From the NCBI GenBank assembly GCA_965230625.1, contig CBDDLL010000001.1, positions 682,001-746,000 on the forward strand: 64,000 nt of DNA, read 5' to 3'. Position 1 is the first letter of the stretch. Each line of letters starts with the position of its first letter. Shown piece by piece: positions 10,701-19,617 of the stretch. The notes under the pieces are model-generated. The model was not told the origin of the DNA and ran no database searches. It saw only the letters and a program-made list of their open reading frames with translations. Source of the stretch: Saccharicrinis sp965230625. GTDB lineage: Bacteria > Bacteroidota > Bacteroidia > Bacteroidales > Marinilabiliaceae. A program made the position numbers and the translations under genes.

Positions 10701-10981
10701 TCGCTCAATATAACATCAATTCTTTCCTGGTTATTTACAGGTATTTCCTGCGTAGCATAACCAAGGAACGAGAATACAAGTGTAGCATTACCAGAAGTTT
10801 TAATGTTGTAAACTCCATCTATATTGGTAATGGTTCCAACTGTTGTACCCTTAACCACAACGTTTACACCCGGAACAGGCAAACCATCTTGCCCTTTTAC
10901 CTCTCCGGAAACATTTATGTCCTGAGCGTAAAGCATACTGCTCATTAGGATAGTACATACTAAGAAAAATACATTTTTCAT
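7709..10981 (-). CDS. SusC/RagA-family TonB-linked outer-membrane transporter
   Basis: 1090 aa. Order: signal peptide (about 1-19), carboxypeptidase-regulatory-like beta domain (22-105, 'VPGVNVVVKGTTVGTITNIDG'), plug domain with the SusC hallmark 'SILKGAAAAALYGSRAGNG' near residue 225, then the long beta barrel ending in aromatic 'MGFNLNITF'. Length is normal for the family. It pairs with the SusD gene downstream and would import a ligand with TonB energy. The 395-bp gap upstream separates it from the phosphoesterase gene pair, so it probably has its own promoter. Confidence 0.95.
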   Translation of the reverse strand: MKNVFFLVCTILMSSMLYAQDINVSGEVKGQDGLPVPGVNVVVKGTTVGTITNIDGVYNIKTSGNATLVFSFLGYATQEIPVNNQERIDVILSDDVQKVDEVMITALGIKRENKALGYSMSQQSGDDLTEARDGNIVNSLAGKVAGVQITQSANGPGGSSRIVIRGESSLSGTNQPLFVVDGVPITNVTDNRSNSGIADNMKIDFGNGAAEVNPEDIESVSILKGAAAAALYGSRAGNGVVLITTKSGKGKKGFGVSFNSTTTFETILAAPKYQTRYGQGKNFDFEFSDGYGSGKFDGVDESWGPLLDGRLIKQHDSPTANGFRGGDVHGTDGILGKKGIDLDRRGDITATPWVSHGSVIDQFFETGVTSTNSLALYGSNENGDFRLSITNFDNKYIAPNMGIERNTYTLKSGYNLTKKLRVDASASYVNTYSKNRPVNGYGTESLMYLWTWWGQQIDVKGLRDYWQKGNEGFQQYNYNYNYHDNPYFNVYENTNGLDKNRLIGNFSINYQINNHLSLMVRRGVDYFNELRTWKRAFSTQRFPKGQYREDNIISREVNTDFMINYTKALNEIQINGSFGGNIMNKKYNYNAISASQLVIPGIYNFGNTDAPLASDLYRSERETRSFYGLVSLSYQDKLFVDITGRNDWSSTLPDANNSYFYPSVSGSVIVSEVVGLPSFISFFKLRGGYAQVGNDTDPYMLIGTYDFDIPWGDNLIAKESNVIPNADLKPELSNSWEAGTNVYLFNNRLGFDFTYYYTSNTNQIISIGVLESTGYSKKVINAGEVTNEGLELLVTGDIIKSSSFKWTSTVNFSQNKSIVKKLTQGIDTYELRGNRVTIVAKEGEEMGDMYGTGLLKNPEDGRLIYKDGLPIQDGRLRKIGNYNPDFKVGFVNEFSYKNISLSALFDWSQGGDLFSSTRLIAATAGNIEETLWGRDPEHGGAHPGIKDSGLRREVTLEDGTVEVFYDGIIGDGWMEDDNGNLVENTEIVAASSYHNKRYKRQNEEEGMYDATYLKLREVKIGYTFPKSLLQNTPIESAKLSLIGRNLFLWTDFPHGDPETFGMSGKHLIPGVEDYNMPSLRSMGFNLNITF

Positions 10982-11376
10982 TTTCAGATTAGTTTCAATA
11001 ATTAGAATTGTTAATAATTAAAATTTATTTACATTAAAAACTCGTTAGGTTATTTTATATCACACTGAATGTTAGATAATTGAGATGCCTACAATAATTT
11101 AATTAAACACTTTATTTGAAGCACCTTATAAATCAGTATTATGTCTTTTATTTTTATTTTAATAGTCTATTGCATATCGTTTATAGTGTTATTACAAATC
11201 CTCAAAACAAAACACATTCGCCTTTATTTCAATCGATTACTTAATTTAACACACTTCCATTTAAGACATACCATTTCCATTACCGCTATTGTTTGATAAC
11301 GGTTTTACATAGTTGCAATAAGAAATGGTGGTTATTTATATCAAGCTTTACAAAGCTCGATTTTGGCTATTCTTTA
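10982..11376. other. Leader region upstream of susC with a nested inverted repeat
   Basis: No gene. ACCATTTC at 11270-11277 pairs with GAAATGGT at 11322-11329, enclosing a second imperfect pair (ACCGCTAT / ATAACGGT). It may be the 3' hairpin of the upstream gene pair or a leader structure of susC; there is no T-tract, so no terminator is called. Confidence 0.4.
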
Positions 11377-11934
11377 TTAAAAATAATTTATTTTAACCCT
11401 ATTAAAAGTTGCTATCAAATCCACTGGTGATTTTGATGCCTTAATACTTTTCTCAAATTCATCTGTTGTTTCTGAAAATGCAATATTCGCAATGTTATAC
11501 ACCTTTAACATTTCGTTACTGGCTTTGTCCATAGCCAATTGGTTCTTTTTAACCATTTTTTTATAATGACGCTCTAATTTTACCACCGCATTATAAATAA
11601 CAGGCTTATTAATTATGGATCTTGCACTAGGATTTCCAGGCCCCACTTCTGTTGTTGTTACATACGTATCATTAAATAAATACTTAAACTTGGCTACTTT
11701 TAAACCTAAAGCATGTTTTCCTGCATCCGCATCGCTAATTTTAGAAACATCAGGTTTAATATAAGCGTTGAATTCGAATGAGGGTAACTTGATTTTCTCT
11801 TTTGCAGAATCTGCAAACTGAGTATCGGTCCTTTCTTTATCAGAAACACTTTCCGCATTTAGAGAGTATTCCTGCGTCCACACTCCTTGAAAACTTAATA
11901 AGCTAAATGCTACAATCCAAAATAAAACTTTCAT
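11377..11934 (-). CDS. Secreted protein of unknown function in the SusCD/phosphoesterase locus
   Basis: 185 aa with a 20-residue signal peptide (MKVLFWIVAFSLLSFQGVWT, then QEYSL). There is no Cys at the cleavage site, so it is probably periplasmic or exported. The middle is polar and the second half has a likely amphipathic helical run ('VVKLERHYKKMVKKNQLAMDK'). I recognise no family. It lies 20 bp after the metallophosphoesterase gene on the same strand, so the two are probably cotranscribed. Confidence 0.75.
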   Translation of the reverse strand: MKVLFWIVAFSLLSFQGVWTQEYSLNAESVSDKERTDTQFADSAKEKIKLPSFEFNAYIKPDVSKISDADAGKHALGLKVAKFKYLFNDTYVTTTEVGPGNPSARSIINKPVIYNAVVKLERHYKKMVKKNQLAMDKASNEMLKVYNIANIAFSETTDEFEKSIKASKSPVDLIATFNRVKINYF

Positions 11935-11954
11935 AAAAGGTTATGTTTAAGTGT

Positions 11955-12920
11955 TTAACTATTTGCATTATCCTGATAATTTATGATTGTGTTTTTTAAG
12001 GTTCCATCATCAAAAAATTCAATTAAAGCCATAACAGGACCAAACTCCTGATATGAACCTTTCCACCAACCCCCACAAACTGCGCCGTTGCAGTAGTAAT
12101 CTACTCCTAAATATTTAACTTGATCTATCAAGTGAACATGACCACTAATTGCATTTTTTACATTCGGATACTTATTAAATAAGTCTTTAATTCTTCTTGA
12201 GTCAATGTGCATCCAGGCACCTGGCACATTCCAATTGCCCGACTTTTCATTATCTCCATCATAAAATACACTAGGCGAAAGAATTGGAATATGAGAGAAT
12301 ACAACTATATTTTGTTCTTTAGGGGTTGATGCCAATGTTTCTTCTAACCATTTTAATTGCTCATCATCCAGCTTAGCTGTATACCCTCTTTTCTTTTCAT
12401 CAAACATTGCGCTATCCAAACAAATAAACTTAATACCTTTATGTTCAAAAGAATAATAGCGATCCTTCATTCTTAAATAAAGCTGAGCCATATTTTTGCC
12501 GTAAAACTCATCGTTTTTATCAGCATTTGGATTTGCCCAGCCCCACACATCATGATTACCAATACAAGAATATAAAGGCAACTCTAGTTTATTTCTATAT
12601 TGTTCTTGCCAAAACTCCCACTGATCAATGGTTTCTTTTTTAGTCTTTTCTAAAGAATCCATGATATTATCACCCGTATTAATAATAAAATCAGGTTTTT
12701 GAGGTAAGCTATTTATAGTTGCTAATAGTTTTTTAATTCCCTCTTCAACAACAGTATTTCCTGGATATAAGTGCATATCTGTTAAGTGAACCACTGAAAA
12801 AAGAGGTGTTTTCTTTTCGTGGTTAACATTCTTTTTATCTCCTTGCTTATTGCAAGCTGATAAACCTGTAAAAGCCAATGCACTTACTAACGTATTTTTA
12901 AGAAACTTGCGACGAATCAT
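11955..12920 (-). CDS. Metallophosphoesterase (calcineurin-like) lipoprotein with Tat-type signal
   Basis: 321 aa from the ATG at 12920; an upstream in-frame ATG at 12980 would add 20 residues before the signal peptide and is rejected. The N-terminus MIRRKFLKNTLVSALAFTGL carries a twin-arginine motif (RRKFLK) and ends in a lipobox (LSAC), so a folded metalloenzyme is probably exported and lipidated. Metal-binding blocks are all present: 'HLTDMH', 'NTGDN', 'GNHD', 'FSHIP', 'SGHVH'. It should hydrolyse a phosphomonoester or diester outside the cytoplasm. Linkage to SusCD suggests scavenging of a phosphorylated compound; that link is inference. Confidence 0.88.
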   Translation of the reverse strand: MIRRKFLKNTLVSALAFTGLSACNKQGDKKNVNHEKKTPLFSVVHLTDMHLYPGNTVVEEGIKKLLATINSLPQKPDFIINTGDNIMDSLEKTKKETIDQWEFWQEQYRNKLELPLYSCIGNHDVWGWANPNADKNDEFYGKNMAQLYLRMKDRYYSFEHKGIKFICLDSAMFDEKKRGYTAKLDDEQLKWLEETLASTPKEQNIVVFSHIPILSPSVFYDGDNEKSGNWNVPGAWMHIDSRRIKDLFNKYPNVKNAISGHVHLIDQVKYLGVDYYCNGAVCGGWWKGSYQEFGPVMALIEFFDDGTLKNTIINYQDNANS

Positions 12921-13154
12921 ACCTATACAATTTTGTTTTAATAATGTACAACATGTAGTTATATTAAATTTTATTGTCAACTTACTAAACAGTTAAGCTT
13001 TCAAAGCTTGAACTTCCTTGAATTAACAATAGTTTAAATTGGCTCTAAAGGAAGCTTTAGTATCAATTTTTATGTTTCAATTGCTTGCTCTTTTGTTTCC
13101 ATTTGGTTTGATTAAATCCCTTTATATTTTCTATCCTAAAACAATCTGTCTGTT

Positions 13155-13376
13155 TTAATTTCCTGTATAAATAATTAAGTCATGTTCGTTTAAACAACTG
13201 TTGAACTCATTAAAATCAAATGAATTACCATCTGAAAATAAAAATGATAAAAAGATATCCCCCTGAACTTCTAGCTTTAGATATGGAACAAAACCAAACT
13301 TAGCCATTTCTTCCTTCAACGTTTTAGAAATTGTAAGTGGCTCTGTGGTAAATATTTTTTTTATTGGGGTATACAT
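13155..13376 (-). CDS. Small hypothetical protein (73 aa)
   Basis: Soluble, mixed charge, no signal peptide or motif I recognise. Composition looks protein-like ('LKEEMAKFGFVPYLKLEVQG...SFLFSDGNSFDFNEFNSCL'). It stands alone between the phosphoesterase gene and a long noncoding stretch. Confidence 0.5.
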   Translation of the reverse strand: MYTPIKKIFTTEPLTISKTLKEEMAKFGFVPYLKLEVQGDIFLSFLFSDGNSFDFNEFNSCLNEHDLIIYTGN

Positions 13377-14094
13377 TATAAACTTTTAATACTTCAACAA
13401 GAAACTTATTTATTTAACCCGTAATATGCATTAGAAAATCTATTACACATTGAAATTCCTTCAATACAAGTCACTTCGCTGCTTCATCTCAACTCACCAG
13501 AACGATGCTATGCCTCGTTTCGCTAAAACCTTGTTTTATTAGTTTCTGATTATTGCTTCGTTCAGCATTGCCCAAGTAAAACTTGGCACTGCATTCACTT
13601 ATCGCAATAATTGTACTTTCAATGTTCATAACGAAGTTCTAATACATAATCCGGGTTTAAAGTTGCTTCTCAAATACATGTATGCAAAAGTGATACAATG
13701 CACTGCTCTATAAAATTAATTCAGCATTATTCTTTATTAATAATATCGTACAGATTAAATTAATATAAAGTAATGATAAACAATACGTAAGAAGAAAAAG
13801 GAACCTGCTTAACCTTTCTAACACTCTAAAATCCAGAAGCTATTAAGAAGAAAAACATTGCCTCTATTCTATAAATACCAGCTCCTGTTTAATCAAGTTA
13901 GTGAAGAAAACATTACCGTTTATTGCTATAATTAATGTTGAAAATGATGATGTTGAAGACACAATCAATTATATTTTTCGCAAGTTAACAGCATGTCTGC
14001 TTATAAAACTTTGCATCAACTTAATGCATATCTAACATAGTTAGATAACTCACTTAACATTTTTTTAATCAGCAATAAAGACCTAAAATTTAAT
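13377..14094. other. 718-bp intergenic region
   Basis: Apart from the inverted-repeat element at 13413-13661, no gene, promoter or RNA was identified. Confidence 0.5.
13413..13661. mobile_element. MITE-like element with ~43-bp terminal inverted repeats
   Basis: The arm at 13413-13455 (TTTAACCCGTAATATGCATT, then TAGAA...ACATTGAAA) and the reverse complement of 13617-13661 (TTTAAACCCGGATTATGTAT, then TAGAA...ACATTGAAA) match at roughly three quarters of positions. The 161-bp interior has no ORF. Size and structure fit a non-autonomous element or a large hairpin; no target duplication could be fixed. Confidence 0.55.
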
Positions 14095-14775
14095 TCAACC
14101 TAGCTTTAAAACCCTAAGCACTTCTTTAAAAGTTTCAAAAAAGTCAGCTTTTAATAATAACGGTGTATTTATAACTGGATGCACAAAACTCAAATCCTTT
14201 GCATGCAACATCATGGTTGTCATTCCCCAACGTTCTTTAAATAGTTTGTTTTGCTTGTTGCATCCATGAGGACGGTCGCCAATAATTGGGTGTCGTAAGT
14301 GATTCAAATGCTTACGAATTTGATGCATCCTACCGGTTTTTGGATATGCCTCAATTAACGAATATCTTGAAGTGGGAAACTTACCAAATGGAATATTTAA
14401 CTCTGAACGTTTTATAGTTTTAAAAGAGGTAAGTGCCTCCTGTATTTTCCCTTTATCATTAGTAAGTGGATGATCTACTTCTATTTTATCAGGAAAATAA
14501 CCTCTTACAATTGCCAAATAAGTTTTTTGTGTTTCGGGTTGTTCAAAAACAGCTTGTAACTGAGCTGCTACTTCACTACTAAATGCAAAAACTAAAAGCC
14601 CGGATGTTTTCCTGTCTAACCTATGTATTGGATAAAGTTTTTTATGAAGCTGATCCCTAAGCATCTGCAAAGCAAACTCCTGTGCATCGGCAGCAATTGC
14701 GCTTCTATGAACCAACAACCCATGCGGTTTATTGATAACAACTAAATACTCATCCTGGTAAACAATTTCTAACAT
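14095..14775 (-). CDS. truC: tRNA pseudouridine(65) synthase TruC
   Basis: 226 aa from the ATG at 14775 (MLEIVYQDEYLVVINKPHGL); a longer start at 14823 adds 16 unrelated residues. The RluA-type catalytic core is intact: 'HRLDRKTSGLLVFAF' with the catalytic Asp in HRLD, and 'KTGRMHQIRKHLNHLRHPIIGD'. The ending 'MMLHAKDLSFVHPV' fits TruC rather than RluC/D, and there is no S4 domain. It isomerises U65 in the acceptor/T-stem region of certain tRNAs. Monocistronic by context. Confidence 0.87.
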   Translation of the reverse strand: MLEIVYQDEYLVVINKPHGLLVHRSAIAADAQEFALQMLRDQLHKKLYPIHRLDRKTSGLLVFAFSSEVAAQLQAVFEQPETQKTYLAIVRGYFPDKIEVDHPLTNDKGKIQEALTSFKTIKRSELNIPFGKFPTSRYSLIEAYPKTGRMHQIRKHLNHLRHPIIGDRPHGCNKQNKLFKERWGMTTMMLHAKDLSFVHPVINTPLLLKADFFETFKEVLRVLKLG

Positions 14776-15082
14776 AAAAACTCTAACGGTAAAAGTTAAC
14801 TGCAAAAGTATCCATATTTTCACTTAAAAGACTTACCTCTTGCAGAAATATGCAAGCAGTTTAACTAGCTACCTTGGCATTTTAATACATTATGATTTGC
14901 ACTTTCAAAGAGCATTTTGAATCAACATTTTGTAGATTTTACTTTAGGCAATAATTATAAATAACCCAACTTATTTACAGTTTTTGTATTTTGCTTGCTT
15001 TAAGTGTTCTAAGCAGGTATTTTATTTGGGTTGACATTTAATACCAATATCTCAATGATATTACTGATATAAATTTACCAGA
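14776..15082. other. 307-bp intergenic region
   Basis: No gene, terminator or repeat was recognised. Confidence 0.4.
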
Positions 15083-15283
15083 TTATGACGCAAAATTATA
15101 TTGCATAAGGCATATTTCATCAATCATCTTGGAATACTTACTATAAAAATGCTCCTTTACCCATTTTATAAGTAAACTTCTTTCTTCCCTCTTAAGCCAT
15201 TCCATTGATTTTTTCAATTCTTTTTTAAACAATACGCTATTATTACTAACTGCCTCCAGAACGATTTTTTGATGATCTAACAT
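15083..15283 (-). CDS. Small hypothetical protein (66 aa)
   Basis: Highly charged, probably helical ('FKKELKKSMEWLKREERSLLIKWVKEHFYSKYSKMIDEI'), no signal or membrane segment. The amphipathic pattern suggests a real small protein. No family recognised and no operon partner. Confidence 0.5.
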   Translation of the reverse strand: MLDHQKIVLEAVSNNSVLFKKELKKSMEWLKREERSLLIKWVKEHFYSKYSKMIDEICLMQYNFAS

Positions 15284-15811
15284 ATTAATTTAAGTATTGA
15301 AAGTTTAAAATATGATGATTTATAATCGCAAAGGTTTAATCAAAGAAAATGCCAAATGATTTAATAGGAAACAGAAAAGTATTGCTTAATGTTTACAGAA
15401 TCATTTAATATGAATTGAATTAGCATATATTTCAATATTTAATTAATGCTTGAATTCTCTTAACAACAAACTTATATATTGACAACTTGACACTTACGCA
15501 GGCAAAATACTGTCATTTCTTCCTGTTTTTAATACTTTTTATAACAATAGAGGATCATTAGTGCAAATGATTGGGAGAATGGAGAACGGAGAATGGAGGA
15601 AGTTGAAGAGAAGCACTAATGGTTAAGTTATATGTAATGCGAACTTCAAGTAAACTCACTTCAAAACCAGTATATAGCCAAATTTACGTTTTGAAATTTT
15701 TGCTTAATTTAATGAATTTCACGGACAAAGATTTGGCACCTCATCCAACCTAAAATCTCCTAAAATATTGCTAACTCCGTATTATATATAGTTTTTATTG
15801 GCAAATCGTTA
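15284..15811. other. Intergenic region bordering the accessory island
   Basis: No gene seen. Holds the purine tract at 15572-15610. This is the left edge of the accessory region. Confidence 0.45.
15572..15610. repeat. Purine tract of GGAGAA units
   Basis: About 39 bp of almost pure A/G with three GGAGAA-like units, resembling the tract at 39342-39412 and the complement of 1439-1552. Confidence 0.6.
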
Positions 15812-16435
15812 TTATTTTAACCGTTTCCAATTTATACTTGAAATCAGTCCTTTTTTATGCAATAATTCTAACTCAAACTCACCATTAGAATATGAAATTG
15901 TCGAATCATTTAGTTGATTATAATCTCCAAATAATTTCTTGATATCACAAGTGTCCTTTTCAACTATGTCCAAACAAGCATATTCGAGGTTTTTTGAAAA
16001 ATTAAGAGAAATTAAAATTTCTGTTGTGTCAATAAAATTCATAAAGTTTGGATTACCCTTATTTATTCTGATTGTTCTTAATTTTCCGAATATTTTAAGA
16101 GGTTTGTCATAGATAATGGTTGAATCATAACTTGCAAAAGTGAAATCAAAACAAGTAATTTCCCCAAACCTTTTTTTAAAATAGTCGAAGCAATTGGATT
16201 TGGAACTTGTCCAATAAAAATCTTTACTTGATTCACTATGTTTTTTGAAACTTTGCAAATCTATAGGCTCATTCAAGAAGGTATTTAAATTTGTAATTTG
16301 CAACCGTCTCAGACTATCGTTAGACTCTATCAATTCTACTACGTTGTTATCTAAGGTCTTCGTCCCTCTTTTATTTTGACAAGAGAAACTAAATAGTAGA
16401 ATTATAGTAATCAGTATTTTAATTTTTTGTTGCAT
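15812..16435 (-). CDS. Hypothetical lipoprotein, first gene of the cassette-like island
   Basis: 207 aa from the ATG at 16435; an ATG 12 bp upstream is possible. MQQKIKILITIILLFSFSC is a lipoprotein signal with Cys19. The mature part is hydrophilic, with 'DSTIIYDKPLKIFGKLRTIRINKGNPNFMNF' and no recognised domain. It stands alone, preceded on the minus strand by a palindromic spacer at 16436-16642. Confidence 0.7.
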   Translation of the reverse strand: MQQKIKILITIILLFSFSCQNKRGTKTLDNNVVELIESNDSLRRLQITNLNTFLNEPIDLQSFKKHSESSKDFYWTSSKSNCFDYFKKRFGEITCFDFTFASYDSTIIYDKPLKIFGKLRTIRINKGNPNFMNFIDTTEILISLNFSKNLEYACLDIVEKDTCDIKKLFGDYNQLNDSTISYSNGEFELELLHKKGLISSINWKRLK

Positions 16436-16642
16436 AATGGTCTGCATAACGGTTTTAATAAAGGGCGTTGGCTTATTTTAAAAACCAAACCTCCAAAACC
16501 TCCCCAAGCCGAAGCTTTTGTTTTGGTTATAAATTTATTCTTTCACTAGCCGAAGCAAAAACTTCAGCGAACTCATTAAAAGAGCACCCCCAAAATTTAT
16601 ACAGATAGCCCATGCCCTTTATTTGTAGTTGTGTGACGTAAT
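16436..16642 (-). repeat. Palindromic cassette spacer (attC-like)
   Basis: On the plus strand AATAAAGGGCGTTGGCTTAT at 16457-16476 faces ATAGCCCATGCCCTTTATT at 16605-16623. The outer 10 bp (AATAAAGGGC / GCCCTTTATT) are a perfect inverted repeat and most of the rest pairs. It spans from the stop of one cassette gene to the start of the next. Confidence 0.6.
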
Positions 16643-17419
16643 TTATTCATTCCATTTGTAATATCTTATTTTAAATTCTTTGTTCACATATTTGTAATCA
16701 GTCATTTCCTGAAATAAATCACTTTCCTCTAATTTAGAACTCTCAAAATATTCAAGGAAAGTACTGTCACAATCAACAATTATGTGGTAACCTAATTTTC
16801 TTGGTGTCCCACCTTCAGATGAACACCAATCTGCTTTAACTTGGTATTTCCCATTTTTAAAAATCTGTTTAAACTCTTCTTCAATTGGTTTCTCTTGTTT
16901 AAACATATCTTGGTCTTTGTCAACCAGTTTTATATCAAATTTCAATTGGTCTGGAAATTCAATTGTTGTGTCTTTAGGGTATAAAAGGTAAATATTTTCT
17001 AACTTCTTTAAACTGTCAAGTAACAAGTCATGTCTATTTATTGATTTTGCAGTTACAAACTGCAGTTCTGCAGGAATCAACTCTTTCTTTAATCTACCAA
17101 ATTTATAAGACAAAGTTATCCAACTGCAATAACATGTTGACCGAATTCTCTTTCCGTTTTTATAAAGTCCTAAACAATTATCAGGAGTTGTTCCACCACA
17201 TTCTTTTGAATATTTTATTTCTAAATCACCATGCAATTTTAATAGAATATCTTTATCGAATATAACTCCGCAAGTATCCAAACCTGTATTTGATTTAACG
17301 AATAACCAATCAGCCTCCTCAGTAAAGTCAACGTCCTTGAAGAAGTCAATTTTATCTCCAAAGTATCCACATGAGACTAACAAAAATACTATCAATATGT
17401 ATGTTACAATTTTATGCAT
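16643..17419 (-). CDS. Hypothetical lipoprotein
   Basis: 258 aa. MHKIVTYILIVFLLVSC is a short lipoprotein signal peptide (Cys17). The mature protein has several Cys (in 'TGLDTCGV', 'SKECGGTTPDNCLG' and 'STCYCSW') that could form disulfides outside the cytoplasm. No domain recognised. It is a single gene between two long noncoding spacers, in the same orientation as its island neighbours. Confidence 0.7.
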   Translation of the reverse strand: MHKIVTYILIVFLLVSCGYFGDKIDFFKDVDFTEEADWLFVKSNTGLDTCGVIFDKDILLKLHGDLEIKYSKECGGTTPDNCLGLYKNGKRIRSTCYCSWITLSYKFGRLKKELIPAELQFVTAKSINRHDLLLDSLKKLENIYLLYPKDTTIEFPDQLKFDIKLVDKDQDMFKQEKPIEEEFKQIFKNGKYQVKADWCSSEGGTPRKLGYHIIVDCDSTFLEYFESSKLEESDLFQEMTDYKYVNKEFKIRYYKWNE

Positions 17420-17877
17420 CGCTCGTTTTTATGACACATGGTTCGAATATGGGTAGTACGGTATTTCAAGGCACTTCGCTATCAAATCACTACAATTTTT
17501 ATTAAATCCTTTAACCTAGAAATGTAAGATTAGTGGTGGTTTTTTCAGCTACTGAATTGTTCCAGGCGCGTGAAACCTCCTAAATTAGTCCTGACGATCT
17601 ACCACACTCACCATTAAATTTACATAGTGTTGAACTAAATCCCTCTGGGATATTGGTCAAATGTAGCAAATGTACTTTACCAGAACAAACAACAAAATGT
17701 ATTTAATCTGCTATCTATATCCAATCACCTTCGCTCTAAAAAGATACAGTACCCTATCTTCGCAAAAAGCACATGATCTCTTCCTTTTTCTACCTTATAT
17801 TTACAATTCTTTTAGAGCACTTTACAACACCTTCTACCTACTTCAAAATATAAAAAAGCGTCGATAAGTACATAGGT
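17420..17877. other. Cassette spacer, no gene
   Basis: About 460 bp upstream of the lipoprotein gene and up to the IS target duplication. No coding sequence is supported; short AUG-initiated stretches here have no protein-like composition. It contains pieces resembling the other spacers but no clean palindrome was resolved. Confidence 0.45.
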
Positions 17878-17883
17878 TAAATA
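17878..17883 (+). repeat. Target-site duplication, left copy (TAAATA)
   Basis: TAAATA abuts the IS left end. The second copy is at 19535-19540, and the uninterrupted paralogous spacer has a single TTAAATA near 24196. Confidence 0.8.
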
Positions 17884-19534
17884 GAGTCTGTCTATAAACA
17901 ATAATTGTTAGTAAATCAAGACATTGAAAGGCTTTGGATCAAATTTACAATTACTATCTTCACAACAAAAATGCAACTTTTTGAAGATTTTAAGATACGT
18001 TTTGAACAGCCCAATTGGAAGAGTGACCTGGAATTGGGGTTGATAGACAGTATATTAGATAGTCACCCCCACTTAATTTCAATCTTGGGCGAAGATATCT
18101 CGGACGGAAGGGATCGAAATCATATTGGAAGAGGCGACTCACCAAGCATCGAGCAAATAGTACGGGCAGGTATTTACAAAGAGCTGAAAGGGTTGGATTA
18201 TAGGGAATTGGAATATCATCAAGAGGATTCCAGAATAGCCGCTCTGTTCATAAAAATAGATCCGTTGCGTCCATATAGTTTCCAGTTGTATCAAAAATAC
18301 ATATCAAGAATAAAGCCGGAAAGGCTCAGTGAAACATTATTGGAACTGAACAAGATAGCTATAAGCGAAGGCCTTGAGGATATTAAAAAGATAAGGCAGG
18401 ATACCACAACCATTGAAACAGATATCCACCATCCCACCAATAACTCGTTGGTATGGGACTGCATAAGAAAAAGCAATGATCATTTGACCAAACTCAGCGA
18501 AGAAATATCCGGGCTATCTTACCGCGATTATACAAAGGGGGCGAAAAAAACCTTCTTTAAAATAAACAACACAAGCTCCAAAGACAAGAAGACCAAATTG
18601 TTCGTCAAACAACTGCAAACGCTTACAAAGTGCATTAACCAAGTATCGAATGTGGTAAAAAAAAAGGACATTTGCGTTGATATCAAAGCAATGACCATCT
18701 TTTTTTTATTGGAAGACCTGCTCCCAATAATGAAATAGGTATATGACATTTCACATAGGAAAGAGATTAATGGCGAACAGGTACCAAGTAGCGAAAAGAT
18801 ATTTTCAATATTTGAGCAGCACACCGATATAATAGTCAAGGGCAGCCGTGACATTGTATTCGGGCACAAAGTAAACCTTACATCGGGCAGGAGGAACCTT
18901 ATCCTTGATTGTTATTTTGAAAGGGGTAATCCAGCAGATTCAAAACTATACGCTCCGACATTAGATCGGGTAATAGATAACTACGACAAGATACCCCGCG
19001 ACAGTTCAGCCGATGGCGGATTTGCAAGTAAAGAGAATATTCGGCACTCAATTGAAAAAGGGTTGACCAACGTGGTGTTCAACAAGGTTGTCGGTAGTAT
19101 CAAAAATCAAGCAACGAGCGGTAATATGGCGACTCGGTTGAAAAAATGGCGTAGTGGGATCGAGGCCAACATTTCCAATTTAAAGCGGGGATTCAGGATA
19201 CATCGCTGCAACTGGAAAGGATGGGGACATTTCCAAGCTAAAGTGCTTTGGAGCGTATTGGCCTATAACATAAGGGTAATGTCCAACCTACTAATTGGAC
19301 AGATGAAAATCGACACCCGGCATTAAAACCCTGATATTCTGACTATAACATAAATACACTAGGATTAGTATGTCTAAAAAAATGAAAATTGATAGAAAAA
19401 CCGTTTAAAAACGGTAAATAATTGTTTGTTGAAAAAACAGAACCCATAAAACCAGAAAATATTACTATATAAATATTTATGTCACGTTTTAGAAAGCAAA
19501 AAAAGTTAAAAACACTGACTTTATAGACAGACTC
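17884..19534 (+). mobile_element. Insertion sequence, ISNCY-like, 1651 bp
   Basis: The 15-bp terminal inverted repeats are perfect: GAGTCTGTCTATAAA at 17884-17898 and its complement at 19520-19534. They are flanked by a 6-bp duplication TAAATA. The sequences outside the IS, joined with one TAAATA removed, match the intact spacer near 24190-24281, which independently fixes both ends. Its transposase gene is interrupted by a stop codon. Confidence 0.88.
17971..19326 (+). pseudogene. Transposase (ISNCY-like) interrupted by an in-frame TAG
   Basis: From ATG 17971 (MQLFEDFKIRFEQPNWKSDL) the frame runs to a TAG at 18736-18738, then continues without frame change to TAA at 19326; about 450 codons in all. 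The second half has the family core 'VFGHKVNLTSGRRNLILDC', 'ERGNPADSKLYAPTLDRVI', 'DGGFASKENI' and 'LKRGFRIHRCNWKGWGHF'. A single nonsense change separates the halves (context ATG AAA TAG GTA TAT). Two separate products would each be incomplete, so the element is probably unable to move on its own unless TAG is read through. The exact IS family is from motif memory. Confidence 0.85.
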
Positions 19535-19540
19535 TAAATA
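19535..19540 (+). repeat. Target-site duplication, right copy (TAAATA)
   Basis: Directly follows the IS right inverted repeat and matches 17878-17883. Confidence 0.8.
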
Positions 19541-19613
19541 GAAACCGGGATCTAGTCCAACACGGACTACCACGCTTGGTCTTACAGACCGCTCATAGTC
19601 CTATTTATTGGGC
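19541..19613 (-). repeat. Spacer repeat B, copy 1 (split by the IS)
   Basis: It begins about 4 nt downstream of the 19618-20394 gene stop (minus strand) and continues across the IS to about 17870. It is nearly identical to 24190-24281, sharing the hairpin GGTCTGTAAGACC and the blocks GTTGGACTAGATCCCGG and GGACTATGAGC. Its position right after a stop codon is like an integron recombination site. Confidence 0.75.
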
Positions 19614-19617
19614 ATCG

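Noticed and set aside
17670..17867. 65-codon frame upstream of the IS
   Set aside because: It is inside a cassette spacer, has low-complexity hydrophobic/Tyr/Phe composition and no homology cue.
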